A DNA stretch of 42,093 bases from Blastocatellia bacterium AA13. GTDB lineage: Bacteria > Acidobacteriota > Blastocatellia > UBA7656. Positions within the stretch are counted from its first letter, which is position 1; each line of letters opens with the position of its first letter. Below the pieces are notes generated by a model. The model was not told where the DNA came from, did not search any database, and was given only the letters and a program-made list of their open reading frames with translations. Position numbers and translations under genes: made by a program. The stretch spans positions 1-42,093 of the forward strand of contig QHVH01000042.1 in the NCBI GenBank assembly GCA_003222245.1, given 5' to 3'. This document shows positions 27,698 through 36,779 of this stretch, piece by piece.

Positions 27698-29682
27698 GCG
27701 ATTCCGGGAAAAAACTGGCGGCGGGCGCGGCGGCGCTGACGGTGCTGTTGGGCGCCTTCCTGGCTGTAGCGTCGCAAAGATTGGCGGACGTTCCGGTCTA
27801 TGAAACCGATGAGTCATACATTCTACAGGTGTCGTATGAGGTGCTGAATCGAGGGAAGCTGGCTCTGCCGATGTACCGCTATCTTGGCGGCAATATCGAG
27901 AATGTATGGCACAGCCTCACGCCGCTCTACTTCGCGCTGCTGTCTGGATTTCTAAAGATAACCGGGTTCGGCGTGCTCCAGGGCCGCATTTTTAACCTTA
28001 TTACAGTTGCCGCGACGTTCGCTCTGGTTTGTCTTGTCGGTTGGAAGCTCTTCAATTTCAGAGCTGGTCTTATTGCAGTCGCTCTCCTGATCTCGGACCA
28101 AACCGTATTTGAGCGAGCCAGGCTTCTGCGAAACGACTACGCCGCGGAGGCCTTTGCACTGCTGGCTTTTTTCCTCTATGAGCTGGCGGAGCGGCGCAAG
28201 AGCGGCAGGCTCTTTATCGCGGCGGGTCTGGCCGGCGGCGCTGGAGTAATGTGCCATTCCAGCATTGTCTATATGCTTGCCGCGATCTGTCTTTTGATGT
28301 TCGTGAGGAGAGGCTTTGCGGTTTTTAAGACGGCGAATCTCTACAAATTTGCTTGCGCGGCGCTTGCCGTTATTGCGTACGAGCTTGTCTACATTGCGTT
28401 CGATTTTACGAATTTCAAACTTCAGTATCGCGACGACAATCTCCATTTTGAAGTGTTCTCGCCGCTGGGCTGGTGGTACAACCTGCTGGATGAGCCGCGG
28501 CGCTACGTGCGATGGTACAACGCCTACGATGTGGCGTTTCCCAACGTGCCTCGCACTCTCCTGCACTTGTTTCAGATGCTGGCGGTCGCGGGTGTGGTAT
28601 GTCTGGGAATCCGGTTGATTCGATGGCTCAGGGAAGAGAACCGTACCGACGAGCCCCGCATCCGGCTCTTTATAGTCACAATGTGCTCCGCTCTGTTCTT
28701 TGCGGTGATCGCGCACAAGGCCGGCTATTATAACGCGCATCTTGTTACCTGGTATTCGCTTTGCGCGGGCGTATTCCTTTGCGATGTGTGGGAGAGGTTC
28801 TACCGCCGGATATCGACTCGAATCGCTCCGGCGCGAACGACGCTTATAAGACTCACGGTATTTTCATTCGTCGTGCTTGCCTGGACGGGCCTTCTGACGC
28901 GCCAGTATGTGAGGTATAGCAGGGAAGCACGGAATCCTGATCTTGCTTCGTTCGCCGAGATGCAAAGCGTGTTGAAGAGCATCATTCCTGAATCGTTATG
29001 TCCGGCGGCAGTCAAAGCCCCCGTATTCTGGCTTGCGTTTATCGATAAGGATCGATGTTTCGCGACTATCGAAAGACGCATGGCCGACGCCGTGGATATT
29101 GAAGGCAAGGAATACGCTCTGATCGTGCGGCCCAAGAACCCGGATTACTGGGCGCGCGATTTGGATCAGAGCTTTCATTTGTTGGGCAAGATTTACGACA
29201 CGCCATACGGCAATTTCCAAATCTATTACACTGGTTCCGACCCGATTCTTCGAACGGCCCCGGCGGACAATTATTACTTTTTTCAGCGGTGGCGCGGACA
29301 TGTTTCTCAGGCACAGATCGACGCTGCGCGGATAGCCTGGCAAGCCGACGCGAATTTCCTTGAGGAGCGAGCGCACGCAAACTCCAGTGTGAATGGCATT
29401 CAGGAAATTGATTCGATCAATCTTAGATCCGGCGCTGCATATCAGATAGCCGTGGATGTTTCTCGGCTGAGTGCGGATGTTGATCTCGTTGTGAGCGACG
29501 CAAACGGCGTCTGGCTCAAGGAGATCAGCCTGAAAGCATCCAACGACGCTCAGCACTCTGAGGATGTATTCAGAACTCTGGGTGATGGCCGTGTGGCGCT
29601 ATCGATTCGGCGCCTCGGCGGATCGCTTTCCCCTCCGATGACTATTTCAAATCTTCTCATTCGAGAAATCGCCGCCCTGTGA
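27694..29682 (+). CDS. GT-C-like multi-pass membrane glycosyltransferase
   Basis: 662 residues from ATG 27694, chosen because it gives the ATGA overlap with the methyltransferase stop; a longer frame from 27589 would bury 105 bases in that gene. After the first helix comes VYETDESYILQVSYEVLNRG, the DE-containing first outer loop of GT39/GT-C enzymes that use polyprenyl-phosphate sugars. About ten further helices run to residue ~420. A soluble outward part of about 240 residues then follows, ending in a beta-rich region. The predicted reaction is sugar transfer to a protein, lipid or glycan on the outer face of the inner membrane. It forms a pair with the next gene, which has the same first-loop pattern but no large soluble end. 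Confidence 0.8.
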   Translation: MSDSGKKLAAGAAALTVLLGAFLAVASQRLADVPVYETDESYILQVSYEVLNRGKLALPMYRYLGGNIENVWHSLTPLYFALLSGFLKITGFGVLQGRIFNLITVAATFALVCLVGWKLFNFRAGLIAVALLISDQTVFERARLLRNDYAAEAFALLAFFLYELAERRKSGRLFIAAGLAGGAGVMCHSSIVYMLAAICLLMFVRRGFAVFKTANLYKFACAALAVIAYELVYIAFDFTNFKLQYRDDNLHFEVFSPLGWWYNLLDEPRRYVRWYNAYDVAFPNVPRTLLHLFQMLAVAGVVCLGIRLIRWLREENRTDEPRIRLFIVTMCSALFFAVIAHKAGYYNAHLVTWYSLCAGVFLCDVWERFYRRISTRIAPARTTLIRLTVFSFVVLAWTGLLTRQYVRYSREARNPDLASFAEMQSVLKSIIPESLCPAAVKAPVFWLAFIDKDRCFATIERRMADAVDIEGKEYALIVRPKNPDYWARDLDQSFHLLGKIYDTPYGNFQIYYTGSDPILRTAPADNYYFFQRWRGHVSQAQIDAARIAWQADANFLEERAHANSSVNGIQEIDSINLRSGAAYQIAVDVSRLSADVDLVVSDANGVWLKEISLKASNDAQHSEDVFRTLGDGRVALSIRRLGGSLSPPMTISNLLIREIAAL

Positions 29683-29691
29683 GGATCATGC

Positions 29692-31251
29692 GTGAGCGAT
29701 GAGTCATCAGTCGCAAGAGCGGGCCGTTGGATCGATCGCAATTGGCGCGAGATGATTCAGGCGAAGCGTTCACGGCTCATCGCGCTCGCGGTCTTTTCCT
29801 TCGCAGTCCTCTTGATGCAGGCTTATAGGCCTTTCACTCAGTCGGAGGGCGGCGATGAAGCGATCTGGGACTACATCGCTCAATGCATTCTCCGAGGGCA
29901 GCTTCCTTATCGCGACGTAGTTGAAATCAAAGGGCCGGGCGGCGCGTACATAAGCGCGGCCGGAATTGCTATAGGGCGCCTCTTCGGCGTGAAGGATGTG
30001 CTTGCTATTCGCGGCGTCGAAGTTCTGCTTGTCGGCCTTCTATCAGCCGTCATTTTTCTGATCGCCGAAGCTTTCTTGCGCAATCGCACGGCGGCGCTCC
30101 TAGCCAGTGCAATACCGCTGATGTCCGATCATTTTTGTGAGTGGATGGCCGGCGGCACTCAATCAAAGCTCTCGATGATTCTGTTCGGGATGCTGTCGTT
30201 GTTGTTAATAGCGAAGAACAGGCCTTTCTGGGCGGGTTTCTGTTCGATGCTCTCGTGCACATGCTGGCAGCCGGGATTGCTGTTCACTGGTGTCTGCGTT
30301 CTCTTCTTTTCGCGCTGCCTCACTCGCTGGAACGACTGGAAAGCGGCGAAAGTACTGTTGGGGGCAGCGGTCCCGCTTGGTCTGCTTGCGATTTATTTTT
30401 ACGCGCGAGGAGGGTTCGGCGATCTCTGGCGATGGACCATAGTATTCAACTACAGCGTGTATGCTCCAAGGACCTCCAGGAGCTTGATCGAAGCCATCGA
30501 CCATCTCTGGAAGGTGATGCTCCGGATCTTTGGTTGGGATCTGATCATTGTTTTTGCGAGCATCGCAGGCGCAATGGTGTTCGTTCTCCGGCAAAAAAGA
30601 TCTCGGTCCGATCAGACAAGAGCTCGGTCCGATGATGAGCGGGCTCAGCGGCTCGCTGTAATAACGTTGTTGCTTCCGCCGATTATTTATCTGATCTTCT
30701 GCCTCGTAAACTTTCAGGCGGGACCGGATCTCATCCCATTCTTTCCGTTCATAGCGATCTTCTTCGGCGCGTTTGTTGCGGTTCTATCAGAGCGCCTGAA
30801 AGGAGGAGAATGGCTTGCGCGCGCGGCGTTAGTAGCAGTCGCCTGCACAGCGCTCGGACGCGGCGCGCTGTACAGGCCGTATTCCGGCCCTTCGGTTCAA
30901 ACGCAAATGGCGAACGCCGGAGAAATGGCGAGACTCCTGAAGCCGGGCGATCGCATATATGTGCACGGCGCCGCGGAGATACTGGTACTACTCGATGTTC
31001 CGAACGCGAGCCCCTATCTCTTTTTCGATTGGGGCAAGGATGAATTCATCGCTGCATCGCGAGGTTTGTCGTTCGACTCGGTAATTCGGGAGATCGATGG
31101 CCTGAAACCAAAGATCGTTGTTCTCACGCGGCTTCAAAAGGTGCAGCACCGCGCGGAACTGGAAGGCTGGGCCGGGGAGAATTACGAAACCATCGATCTC
31201 CCCGGCTACAAAGGCGCCTTTCTTCGTAAAGACCACTCAAGCGGCCGCTGA
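29692..31251 (+). CDS. GT-C-like multi-pass membrane glycosyltransferase
   Basis: 519 residues from GTG 29692, with GAGG about ten bases upstream; an ATG four bases earlier is in another frame and closes at once. Helix one is followed by SEGGDEAIWDYIAQCIL, then GQLPYRDVVEIKGPGGAY, the acidic first loop and PYRD-KGPG pattern of GT-C mannosyl/arabinosyl-type transferases. Some nine further helices extend to ~385, then a 130-residue end (KPGDRIYVHGAAEILVLLD) found in this protein group. It is the last gene of the 25107-31251 operon. Donor and acceptor cannot be read from the sequence. Confidence 0.8.
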   Translation: MSDESSVARAGRWIDRNWREMIQAKRSRLIALAVFSFAVLLMQAYRPFTQSEGGDEAIWDYIAQCILRGQLPYRDVVEIKGPGGAYISAAGIAIGRLFGVKDVLAIRGVEVLLVGLLSAVIFLIAEAFLRNRTAALLASAIPLMSDHFCEWMAGGTQSKLSMILFGMLSLLLIAKNRPFWAGFCSMLSCTCWQPGLLFTGVCVLFFSRCLTRWNDWKAAKVLLGAAVPLGLLAIYFYARGGFGDLWRWTIVFNYSVYAPRTSRSLIEAIDHLWKVMLRIFGWDLIIVFASIAGAMVFVLRQKRSRSDQTRARSDDERAQRLAVITLLLPPIIYLIFCLVNFQAGPDLIPFFPFIAIFFGAFVAVLSERLKGGEWLARAALVAVACTALGRGALYRPYSGPSVQTQMANAGEMARLLKPGDRIYVHGAAEILVLLDVPNASPYLFFDWGKDEFIAASRGLSFDSVIREIDGLKPKIVVLTRLQKVQHRAELEGWAGENYETIDLPGYKGAFLRKDHSSGR

Positions 31252-31282
31252 CAAGTTACAAGTCATACAAGTTACAAGTCAT
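31251..31282. repeat. Two perfect 16-bp tandem repeats
   Basis: ACAAGTTACAAGTCAT occurs at 31251-31266 and again, identically and without a gap, at 31267-31282; a partial third (ACTGACAAGTAACT) follows. The repeat lies exactly at the stop of the + strand operon and just before the stop of the converging carboxylesterase gene. Confidence 0.8.
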
Positions 31283-31295
31283 AACTGACAAGTAA

Positions 31296-32900
31296 CTACT
31301 TTCTACTCGCCGCGGTAGTTTCTTCCTCCCTGTGTTTTTGAAGTTGTTCCTGAAAATCGAGCTGCTCTTTAAGCAGATGATTTCGCAGTTGAACGGGGTC
31401 GCCGAGATCGAGATAAGGCTCGCCGTCGCTGGTGTACGGACTCCATGCGGGCAAGCCTTTTCCGTTTGGATCTCCCGTCGTCGCGAAGTTCACCCAGTAG
31501 CTCGTCATCATATCCGCAAGCTTTTGATCGGCGTCCGTCAATAACGAATTCTCCCTGTTGAGATTGTTGAATACATAGGCAATCTCTCCGGCGTGATAAG
31601 CCCCCAAATACTTGCTGTTCGGGTTGGGAGGCACGTGGCTGAAGAAATACAGATAAGCCTTCTGATGTCCCGCCGTAGTCATCCTTGCCCACGTTCGCAT
31701 CTGCAGCGTGAATGTTGCGTCGCGCAGCCCGCCGAGATATGCCCCCGCCACATCCGCGTCGCTCTTGGTTGGATAGAGGGCCTCGAATGCATCCATCATT
31801 TTCCCGTACATTGCCGCCGTGCGTTTGCGGTATTCGTCGACCGTTTTTGGCACGCTCGCGGGAACGGTAAGGCTGCTCATTTCATTTGCGTTCGAGCCTA
31901 CGATGACCGGAACTGAATTTTGTTTACCTTGGGCATAGATGTTCCGAATCTCGTCCGGCAGCACCCATCCATCGACTGTTGGCTGTGTCCTGAATTTCTT
32001 TCCCTCCGCATCGTTGTTGAATATGTCGACGATCTTATCGGCGGGAACCGCGCGCAGCGCCTTGAGCGAATCAGCTCCGGCGGCTTTCGCGAACGCGACG
32101 CCGATCTTTTCGGCCGATGTGAGGCGGCCCCGGTCTTCTTTCAAGTAGCTCATAGGCCCGAACGCGCCGCCGCTTTCTCCGATCGCGCGTTGAAACAGAC
32201 CCTTTGCCAGCGGTGAAGCCACAAGAGTATTCACGCTCCACGAACCCGCCGACTCACCGAAAATCGTTACGCGGTTGATGTCGCCTCCAAAGGCAGCGAT
32301 GTTTTTGCGCACCCACTTCAGCGCGGCGATTTGATCGAGCACTCCATAGTTGCCGGACGAATGATTTGATGATTCGGCGGTCAGGTCAGGGTGCGCAAGG
32401 TAGCCGAGCGGCCCGAGCCGGTAATTGATCGTCACCAGCACCACGCCTTTCTTGGCGAACCGCGCTCCGTCATAAGCTCGAGTCGAGCCCGATCCGCGGG
32501 TAAGTCCCCCGCCATGGATCCACACCATTACCGGCAGTTTGTCTCCGGACTTTGCCGCGGTCCATACATTCAGATAGAGGCAATCCTCGCTTTGCTTCTG
32601 CGGCGGCGAGACGTACAGCGACCCGGCCGGATAAGGCGATTGAGGACATTCGGCTCCGAAGACGTTGCATTCGCGAACGCCTTGCCAGGGCGCGACAGGC
32701 TGCGGGGCCTTCCAGCGCAACTCTCCAACCGGCGGCGCGGCAAAAGGAATTCCTTTGAAACTCCTGACGCCGTCCGCGGTCGTCCCTGAGATCAACCCGC
32801 CTTCGATTTTTATCGTGTCGTTAGCGCCGGCAGTAGCGAACGCCAGTCCGGAGACCGCGAGAGCCAGCCCAATGGCAAGCAATGTCAATTTGCGTTGCAT
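31296..32900 (-). CDS. Secreted type B carboxylesterase
   Basis: A 534-residue alpha/beta hydrolase with a signal peptide (MQRKLTLLAIGLALAVSGLA, cleavage near 26). Family signatures are complete: FKGIPFAAPPVGELRWKAPQ, EDCLYLNVW (105-113), oxyanion loop HGGG (129-132), nucleophile GESAG with Ser217, acid E340 in GSNANEMS, and H436 in YHAGEIAYVF. It hydrolyses carboxylic esters outside the cytoplasm; the substrate is unknown. The ATG has GAGGAGG about eight bases upstream, and a good promoter lies about 180 bases before it. It stands alone, with no partner gene. Confidence 0.93.
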   Translation of the reverse strand: MQRKLTLLAIGLALAVSGLAFATAGANDTIKIEGGLISGTTADGVRSFKGIPFAAPPVGELRWKAPQPVAPWQGVRECNVFGAECPQSPYPAGSLYVSPPQKQSEDCLYLNVWTAAKSGDKLPVMVWIHGGGLTRGSGSTRAYDGARFAKKGVVLVTINYRLGPLGYLAHPDLTAESSNHSSGNYGVLDQIAALKWVRKNIAAFGGDINRVTIFGESAGSWSVNTLVASPLAKGLFQRAIGESGGAFGPMSYLKEDRGRLTSAEKIGVAFAKAAGADSLKALRAVPADKIVDIFNNDAEGKKFRTQPTVDGWVLPDEIRNIYAQGKQNSVPVIVGSNANEMSSLTVPASVPKTVDEYRKRTAAMYGKMMDAFEALYPTKSDADVAGAYLGGLRDATFTLQMRTWARMTTAGHQKAYLYFFSHVPPNPNSKYLGAYHAGEIAYVFNNLNRENSLLTDADQKLADMMTSYWVNFATTGDPNGKGLPAWSPYTSDGEPYLDLGDPVQLRNHLLKEQLDFQEQLQKHREEETTAASRK

Positions 32901-33077
32901 GGAAATTCCTCCTCTATCGCTGTCATTTATGTGGGCGGCGCGGATTCGGCTCGTGAGCGGGAAATGAGCCGAAGAAGTCGCGCCGCTGACGGAATTGAGT
33001 GTCCCAACCTTTCCGATGATCCTTCAACGTTCAAGAAGGTGTCTGAACGGGAATACTCCGGTGTCAGGATCGGCGGA

Positions 33078-33106
33078 ATTATATAAATCAGGACTGCCTC
33101 TGTCTA
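33078..33106 (-). promoter_or_regulatory. Sigma-70-type promoter of the carboxylesterase gene
   Basis: On the minus strand TAGACA (33101-33106, five of six to TTGACA), exactly 17 bases, then a perfect TATAAT (33078-33083). It points to the carboxylesterase start about 180 bases downstream, implying a long leader. Confidence 0.55.
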
Positions 33107-33147
33107 ACTCGGTAATCGTTATCTAGTCAATCGAGGTGTGATTTGAA

Positions 33148-33181
33148 AAAATGATTTTCAGGCGCTGATAACTCGGCGCCT
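33148..33181 (-). terminator. Terminator-like hairpin after the DUF2007 gene
   Basis: On the minus strand AGGCGC and GCGCCT (arms at 33176-33181 and 33160-33165) form a 6-bp stem with a 10-base loop. The stem is followed by GAAAATC and then TTTTTTC, a T-run set back about eight bases. Confidence 0.45.
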
Positions 33182-33241
33182 TCTGCATACGCTTATCGCT
33201 CGTCCGGTCGTCGCTCACTGGAACTGAAGAGTCGAACAACG

Positions 33242-33784
33242 TCAGGCTTGAGGCTGATCGTCACTCGCTGGTTCAACGCGTCCACAATTCCAACAGGAAC
33301 CGAACTGCCCTTCATTTTCTTGTCCGCACCCCTGGCAGATCCAACTATTCCGTGGGGAGGGTTCTTGGCTCTCCCATTCATCCAGAATTTCTCTCGCTCT
33401 TTCGAAATCTTCATCGCCCGCGACCCAGATTTCCGGATAACACTCCGTGAATGGAATCTGGCCCAATGCCATTGACAGGTATTCGCCTCTTACTTCGCAT
33501 GCTATTCCATTTTCTATTAAGAGTTCTTTTAGCATTCCTGCTTGAGGAATATTCTTACAAGCGACGAGCATCCGCATATCAGTCGGTTCGCTGCCCGTAG
33601 AATCTACTTCTTCGTCCGAAGTTTCCTGGGCCTCTTGAAATTCAATACCGCGCGCGGCTAGCTCGACTTTGGCATAATCAAGCGCCTCCTTGCGATAGTC
33701 GTGAGACTCGACTTCGACGATATTCAACAATTCTTCATCGGACAGCTTAGACATTCTCTCTTTGAGCTCATCATCTTTTGCCAT
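33242..33784 (-). CDS. DUF2007-domain protein with C-terminal zinc ribbon
   Basis: 180 residues from ATG 33784, preferred over the ATG four codons upstream because GGAG lies six bases before it. An acidic helical N-terminus (about 1-60) is followed by a DUF2007-type domain (about 70-140: MRMLVACKNIPQAGMLKELL, then PEIWVAGDEDFERAREIL). The end is a four-Cys zinc ribbon, CQGCGQ...CWNCG (about 150-170). DUF2007 proteins are called putative signal-transducing; biochemical function is not established. Cytoplasmic, with no signal peptide. Confidence 0.8.
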   Translation of the reverse strand: MAKDDELKERMSKLSDEELLNIVEVESHDYRKEALDYAKVELAARGIEFQEAQETSDEEVDSTGSEPTDMRMLVACKNIPQAGMLKELLIENGIACEVRGEYLSMALGQIPFTECYPEIWVAGDEDFERAREILDEWESQEPSPRNSWICQGCGQENEGQFGSCWNCGRVEPASDDQPQA

Positions 33785-33945
33785 ACTTTTCTCCATCCAG
33801 TAGAACCCGAATTATACATCCATAATCATGGGCATGGCTGGATGACCGCAATCCCTCGAGTCCGAGCGCGCCGGTAAAATTATTCACTACAGCCGCGGCG
33901 TTCGAAGCGGCTGGGCTAATTGGTTAGTTGCTTAATGCAAGACCG

Positions 33946-35022
33946 TCACTTCCGTGCTGCGTCCAGCACTTCATGAATTGCCCTGATCACGAGATCCGGT
34001 TCGTCGAGCTGGATATGATGGCCGCTGTGCGTGGCGATTATCAGCTTACCGTTGCGCGACATCGACGTCAGCGCCGCATGTTCCCGCCTATGCTCGGCGG
34101 CAAAAGCCTCCCCGTCGGGACCCTCTTTTTCTGAGATCCCTCGGGTCAGCACGATCAGCGGCAAGTCACCAAGCGGGTGTTCGCTCTTCGCGCGCTCGGC
34201 CCTCAACGCGGCGAGCTCTTCGTTCTCGAACGGATTGACGGCGGCAGCGATATGCCCCAACTGCGCCAGCGCCCACGTCCGCATACGCTGCGCGTCGGGC
34301 GGCAGCTTGTCGCGCGGAGGTTCGTTTGCGCGCTTAACAGCGCCCGCGATGCCGGCTCTCATCTGAGCTAAAGCAGCCGGAGGAATGTCGACCACCCGCA
34401 ATGGATTTGAGACCTTCACTGCTGGGATCGGGCGTTGAGTCGCGAGATCCGCCGAACGCACCAGCTTGCCATCCGGCATCATGCGCCACGGATTATCGGC
34501 TCCGGCGTCGACCAGTACCATCCCGGCAACATCCGCGGGATAGATCGAAGCATAGAGACGAACCAGCCAACCTCCATAGGAATGGCCTACAAGGACGAAC
34601 GGCGGTTTCGCGCCGGCCTTGTCGAGGAGCGTGTGGAGCTCATAGACGATCTGATGGAAGGTGCGCGGGTAGGGTCCAAGGTCGCTCCATCCATCGCCCG
34701 CGCGGTCGTACGAGCAGACGCGCGCGAACTTGGAGACGCCTGACTGGACGAGACTCCACTCGACCGAGAAGTCACCGATGCCCGCTTCGAGGATGACTGT
34801 CGGCTGCGAGGCGCGGGCTTCGCCGGTGCAATTGAGGTGCAGTCGCCACCCGCCTACATCGATCAGTCTTCCCGGCGGAGGAAAAGGAGGCGACGCAGAT
34901 TCATTTTGAGGCAAAACAGCAGCCGTCTGTTGAGGTAAAACTGCGGCTGGCTGAAACATCAGCAACAATACCGAAGCCCCACAAACCACCATGAAAGAGA
35001 AAGTCCGAACGAATTTTTTCAT
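33946..35022 (-). CDS. Exported alpha/beta hydrolase
   Basis: 358 residues from ATG 35022 (MKKFVRTFSFMVVCGASVLL), chosen for its signal peptide and the AAGGA upstream; a longer in-frame reading to 35151 lacks these. Right after the signal comes a short doubled word, AAVLPQ at 26-31 and 34-39. Catalytic fold: EAGIGDFSVEW (79-89), SYDRAGDGWSD, nucleophile elbow GHSYGG (146-151, Ser148), and histidine at 335 or 336 in SGHHIQLDEP. Relatives act on small esters, peroxides or amides; the substrate here is unknown. Likely periplasmic or secreted. Confidence 0.87.
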   Translation of the reverse strand: MKKFVRTFSFMVVCGASVLLLMFQPAAVLPQQTAAVLPQNESASPPFPPPGRLIDVGGWRLHLNCTGEARASQPTVILEAGIGDFSVEWSLVQSGVSKFARVCSYDRAGDGWSDLGPYPRTFHQIVYELHTLLDKAGAKPPFVLVGHSYGGWLVRLYASIYPADVAGMVLVDAGADNPWRMMPDGKLVRSADLATQRPIPAVKVSNPLRVVDIPPAALAQMRAGIAGAVKRANEPPRDKLPPDAQRMRTWALAQLGHIAAAVNPFENEELAALRAERAKSEHPLGDLPLIVLTRGISEKEGPDGEAFAAEHRREHAALTSMSRNGKLIIATHSGHHIQLDEPDLVIRAIHEVLDAARK

Positions 35023-35214
35023 TTCGCGTCCTTCATCGCATTGCCGAGTCTCGGGAGCTGGACGAGTTGCTCTGATCCAGCCGGCAGGGATCGGACCGAA
35101 GCTTGAGAATCTGAGGATCATTGTTGCGTCGATTGACTTCGAAGACGGCACAAGATGGCAGGCGCCATCCGATTATCAATAGGTTCGCAATAAACAGTTG
35201 GAGGCATTGCTTTT
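35023..35214. other. 192-bp promoter region, no gene seen
   Basis: The stretch lies between the minus-strand hydrolase start and the short + strand signal-peptide ORF. It must contain the hydrolase promoter; I could not pick a convincing -35/-10 pair. Confidence 0.4.
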
Positions 35215-35340
35215 ATGAAGAAGTGGTCAGTCATTCTCATTATAGTAATTGCGCTGTTTGGTTCACGCGCATTCGCTGGCTCTAAGACAATGTCATTGCG
35301 CTTCCAACCTGGTCGTCATCATGCGGTTTCCACACGCTGA
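35215..35340 (+). CDS. 41-aa ORF consisting mostly of a signal peptide
   Basis: ATG 35215 to TGA 35338-35340. MKKWSVILIIVIALFGSRAF then AG is a textbook signal peptide, with GGAG about 14 bases upstream. Only ~20 residues follow before the stop (SKTMSLRFQPGRHHAVSTR). It is either a tiny exported peptide or, more likely, the surviving 5' end of a secreted-protein gene whose body has been lost: the sequence after the stop belongs to a decayed gene on the other strand. Confidence 0.45.
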   Translation: MKKWSVILIIVIALFGSRAFAGSKTMSLRFQPGRHHAVSTR

Positions 35341-35566
35341 TAGTAAATTCCTGCCCCGGTCGCTAACTCTATCTCAGTTGCACACTCAAGATTACTCAGT
35401 ATTTTCAGGTTCTCTGCAGTGACCTGAATTTCTGGTCGAATTGATGGAGAGATTCAGGAGGAGCAGATCTTCCAAATCAAGGCGTACAATTTGGAGATTG
35501 TTGAGAGCGTTATTAACAAGATCGTGAATGGTCCTCATGGTTGCCTTGAAGCTGCGACGCTCTTCT
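35319..35566 (-). pseudogene. Decayed gene readable across three frames
   Basis: On the minus strand three frames give a coherent small protein when joined. They are MRTIHDLVNNALNNLQIVRL followed by DLEDLL (35538 to about 35459), then PESLHQFDQK (about 35458-35428), then IQVTAENLKILSNLE and ATEIELATGAGIYYQRVETA to the TGA at 35319-35321. At least two indels separate the frames, and the first frame is open upstream only back to a stop inside the neighbouring TPR gene's 3' end. I do not recognise the family with confidence; the helical text looks like a signalling or response-type helper domain. Not functional as it stands. Confidence 0.55.
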
Positions 35567-36679
35567 TTAGAGGCTGATGATCAATTCGCGAAACTCAATA
35601 TCCTCCGGTAGAGGACTGATTTTGCTATCCCTCAACTCCGTCTCTCGAAGTTCCTCGCCTCCCAATTCAATGGCTTGGGCAAGAGTGCGGCGAGCCGCCT
35701 CTCTATGACCTTGAAGAAACCACGCGTATCCAAGATTGCCAAGTATGATCGGATCGGGTTTGTGTGAAGAGCGATTCACTGCGTCTTTTAACAATTCGGC
35801 TGCATAGCGAAGACGCTCATCCGCTCTCTGGGCATCGCCCGCCGCACTTAACTGTTTGGCTTCGCAGAGTGCCATATATCCGATCTCGTTCAGCGCAATA
35901 GAACTCGGTTTCCACAGTCGGGGCTCATCGCCATAGAGCCGTAGAACCGTCTCACAAATATCAATAGCTTCGCCGTCGCGATCCTGGCGGAAGAGGGCAA
36001 TGGCTTTGTTGGTCATGCTGATGCCGACTCGCTCTCGCAAAGCAATATCAGTGGCGTGGCTGAATCGCCGCTGAACTTCGTCGTACCGTTCTATCGCTTC
36101 ATCGATCCTGTCCATCTTGTTCAGCAATACGCCAGTCAGATTAAAAGCGCTGGCGACTCGATCCTGGATCACCGGGTCCTCTGAGTCGCTAAACAAGGCG
36201 TCAACTTGTTCGTAGGCCTCTATCGCATCTCTGTCGAGATTCACTGAAGCAAGGCTACGCCCCTTGCTTAAGAGCGCGCTCGCCGCCAGCCGAGTAAGCT
36301 CCAGGTCTTTTGACTGACAGTGCAGGTCTATAAGCCGGGAGTACGTAGAGACGGCTTCTAGCGGCCTGCCAAGTTGCTCAAGCAGGTCCGCCTTATTAAA
36401 GATCGCCTTCGCGATTTCGAGATTCACATCGGGGAGGCTAGCTCCAGTTTGAGCGAGGAGATCGCCAAGCTTTTCAAAGAATGCATAAACCCAGAGTTGC
36501 GCGTGAGGGGATTCCAATCCGGCAACGGCGACTTTGAGCAAACGAGCCAATTCTTGAATCTGTTCACTGGTAAACTGTCGCAGCCTGGCATCTGAGATTA
36601 GTCTGACATTTGATATGGCCTCGGCCCAGCGCGATGCTTGAATAGCTTCGCGCACCTGTTCCAACGATTGTACCGGCAC
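35567..36679 (-). CDS. TPR-repeat protein
   Basis: A 370-residue, all-helical protein with about seven tetratricopeptide-like repeats from ~85 to ~350, for example KAIFNKADLLEQLGRPLEAV, ASAFNLTGVLLNKMDRIDEA and LGNLGYAWFLQGHREAARRT. No signal peptide or membrane helix, so cytoplasmic, probably a protein-interaction scaffold. The start is GTG 36679 with AAGGAG nine bases upstream. Copy 1 of the 265-bp direct repeat lies ~100 bases upstream and may include its promoter region. Function unknown. Confidence 0.82.
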   Translation of the reverse strand: MPVQSLEQVREAIQASRWAEAISNVRLISDARLRQFTSEQIQELARLLKVAVAGLESPHAQLWVYAFFEKLGDLLAQTGASLPDVNLEIAKAIFNKADLLEQLGRPLEAVSTYSRLIDLHCQSKDLELTRLAASALLSKGRSLASVNLDRDAIEAYEQVDALFSDSEDPVIQDRVASAFNLTGVLLNKMDRIDEAIERYDEVQRRFSHATDIALRERVGISMTNKAIALFRQDRDGEAIDICETVLRLYGDEPRLWKPSSIALNEIGYMALCEAKQLSAAGDAQRADERLRYAAELLKDAVNRSSHKPDPIILGNLGYAWFLQGHREAARRTLAQAIELGGEELRETELRDSKISPLPEDIEFRELIISL

Positions 36680-36779
36680 GATCAGTTACTCCTTATCCCA
36701 CATTGTAGAATAGCCGGTCAGAAAGTAGCAGAGGCGGCGACGCTGTGCAAAGGCTATGTCACGAATACGGGCCAATACC

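Larger units (their letters stand above)
32901..33241. other. 341-bp gap upstream of the carboxylesterase gene
   Basis: No gene is seen. The stretch holds the carboxylesterase leader (about 170 bases), its likely promoter at 33078-33106, and the terminator-like hairpin of the gene upstream at 33160-33181. Confidence 0.6.
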
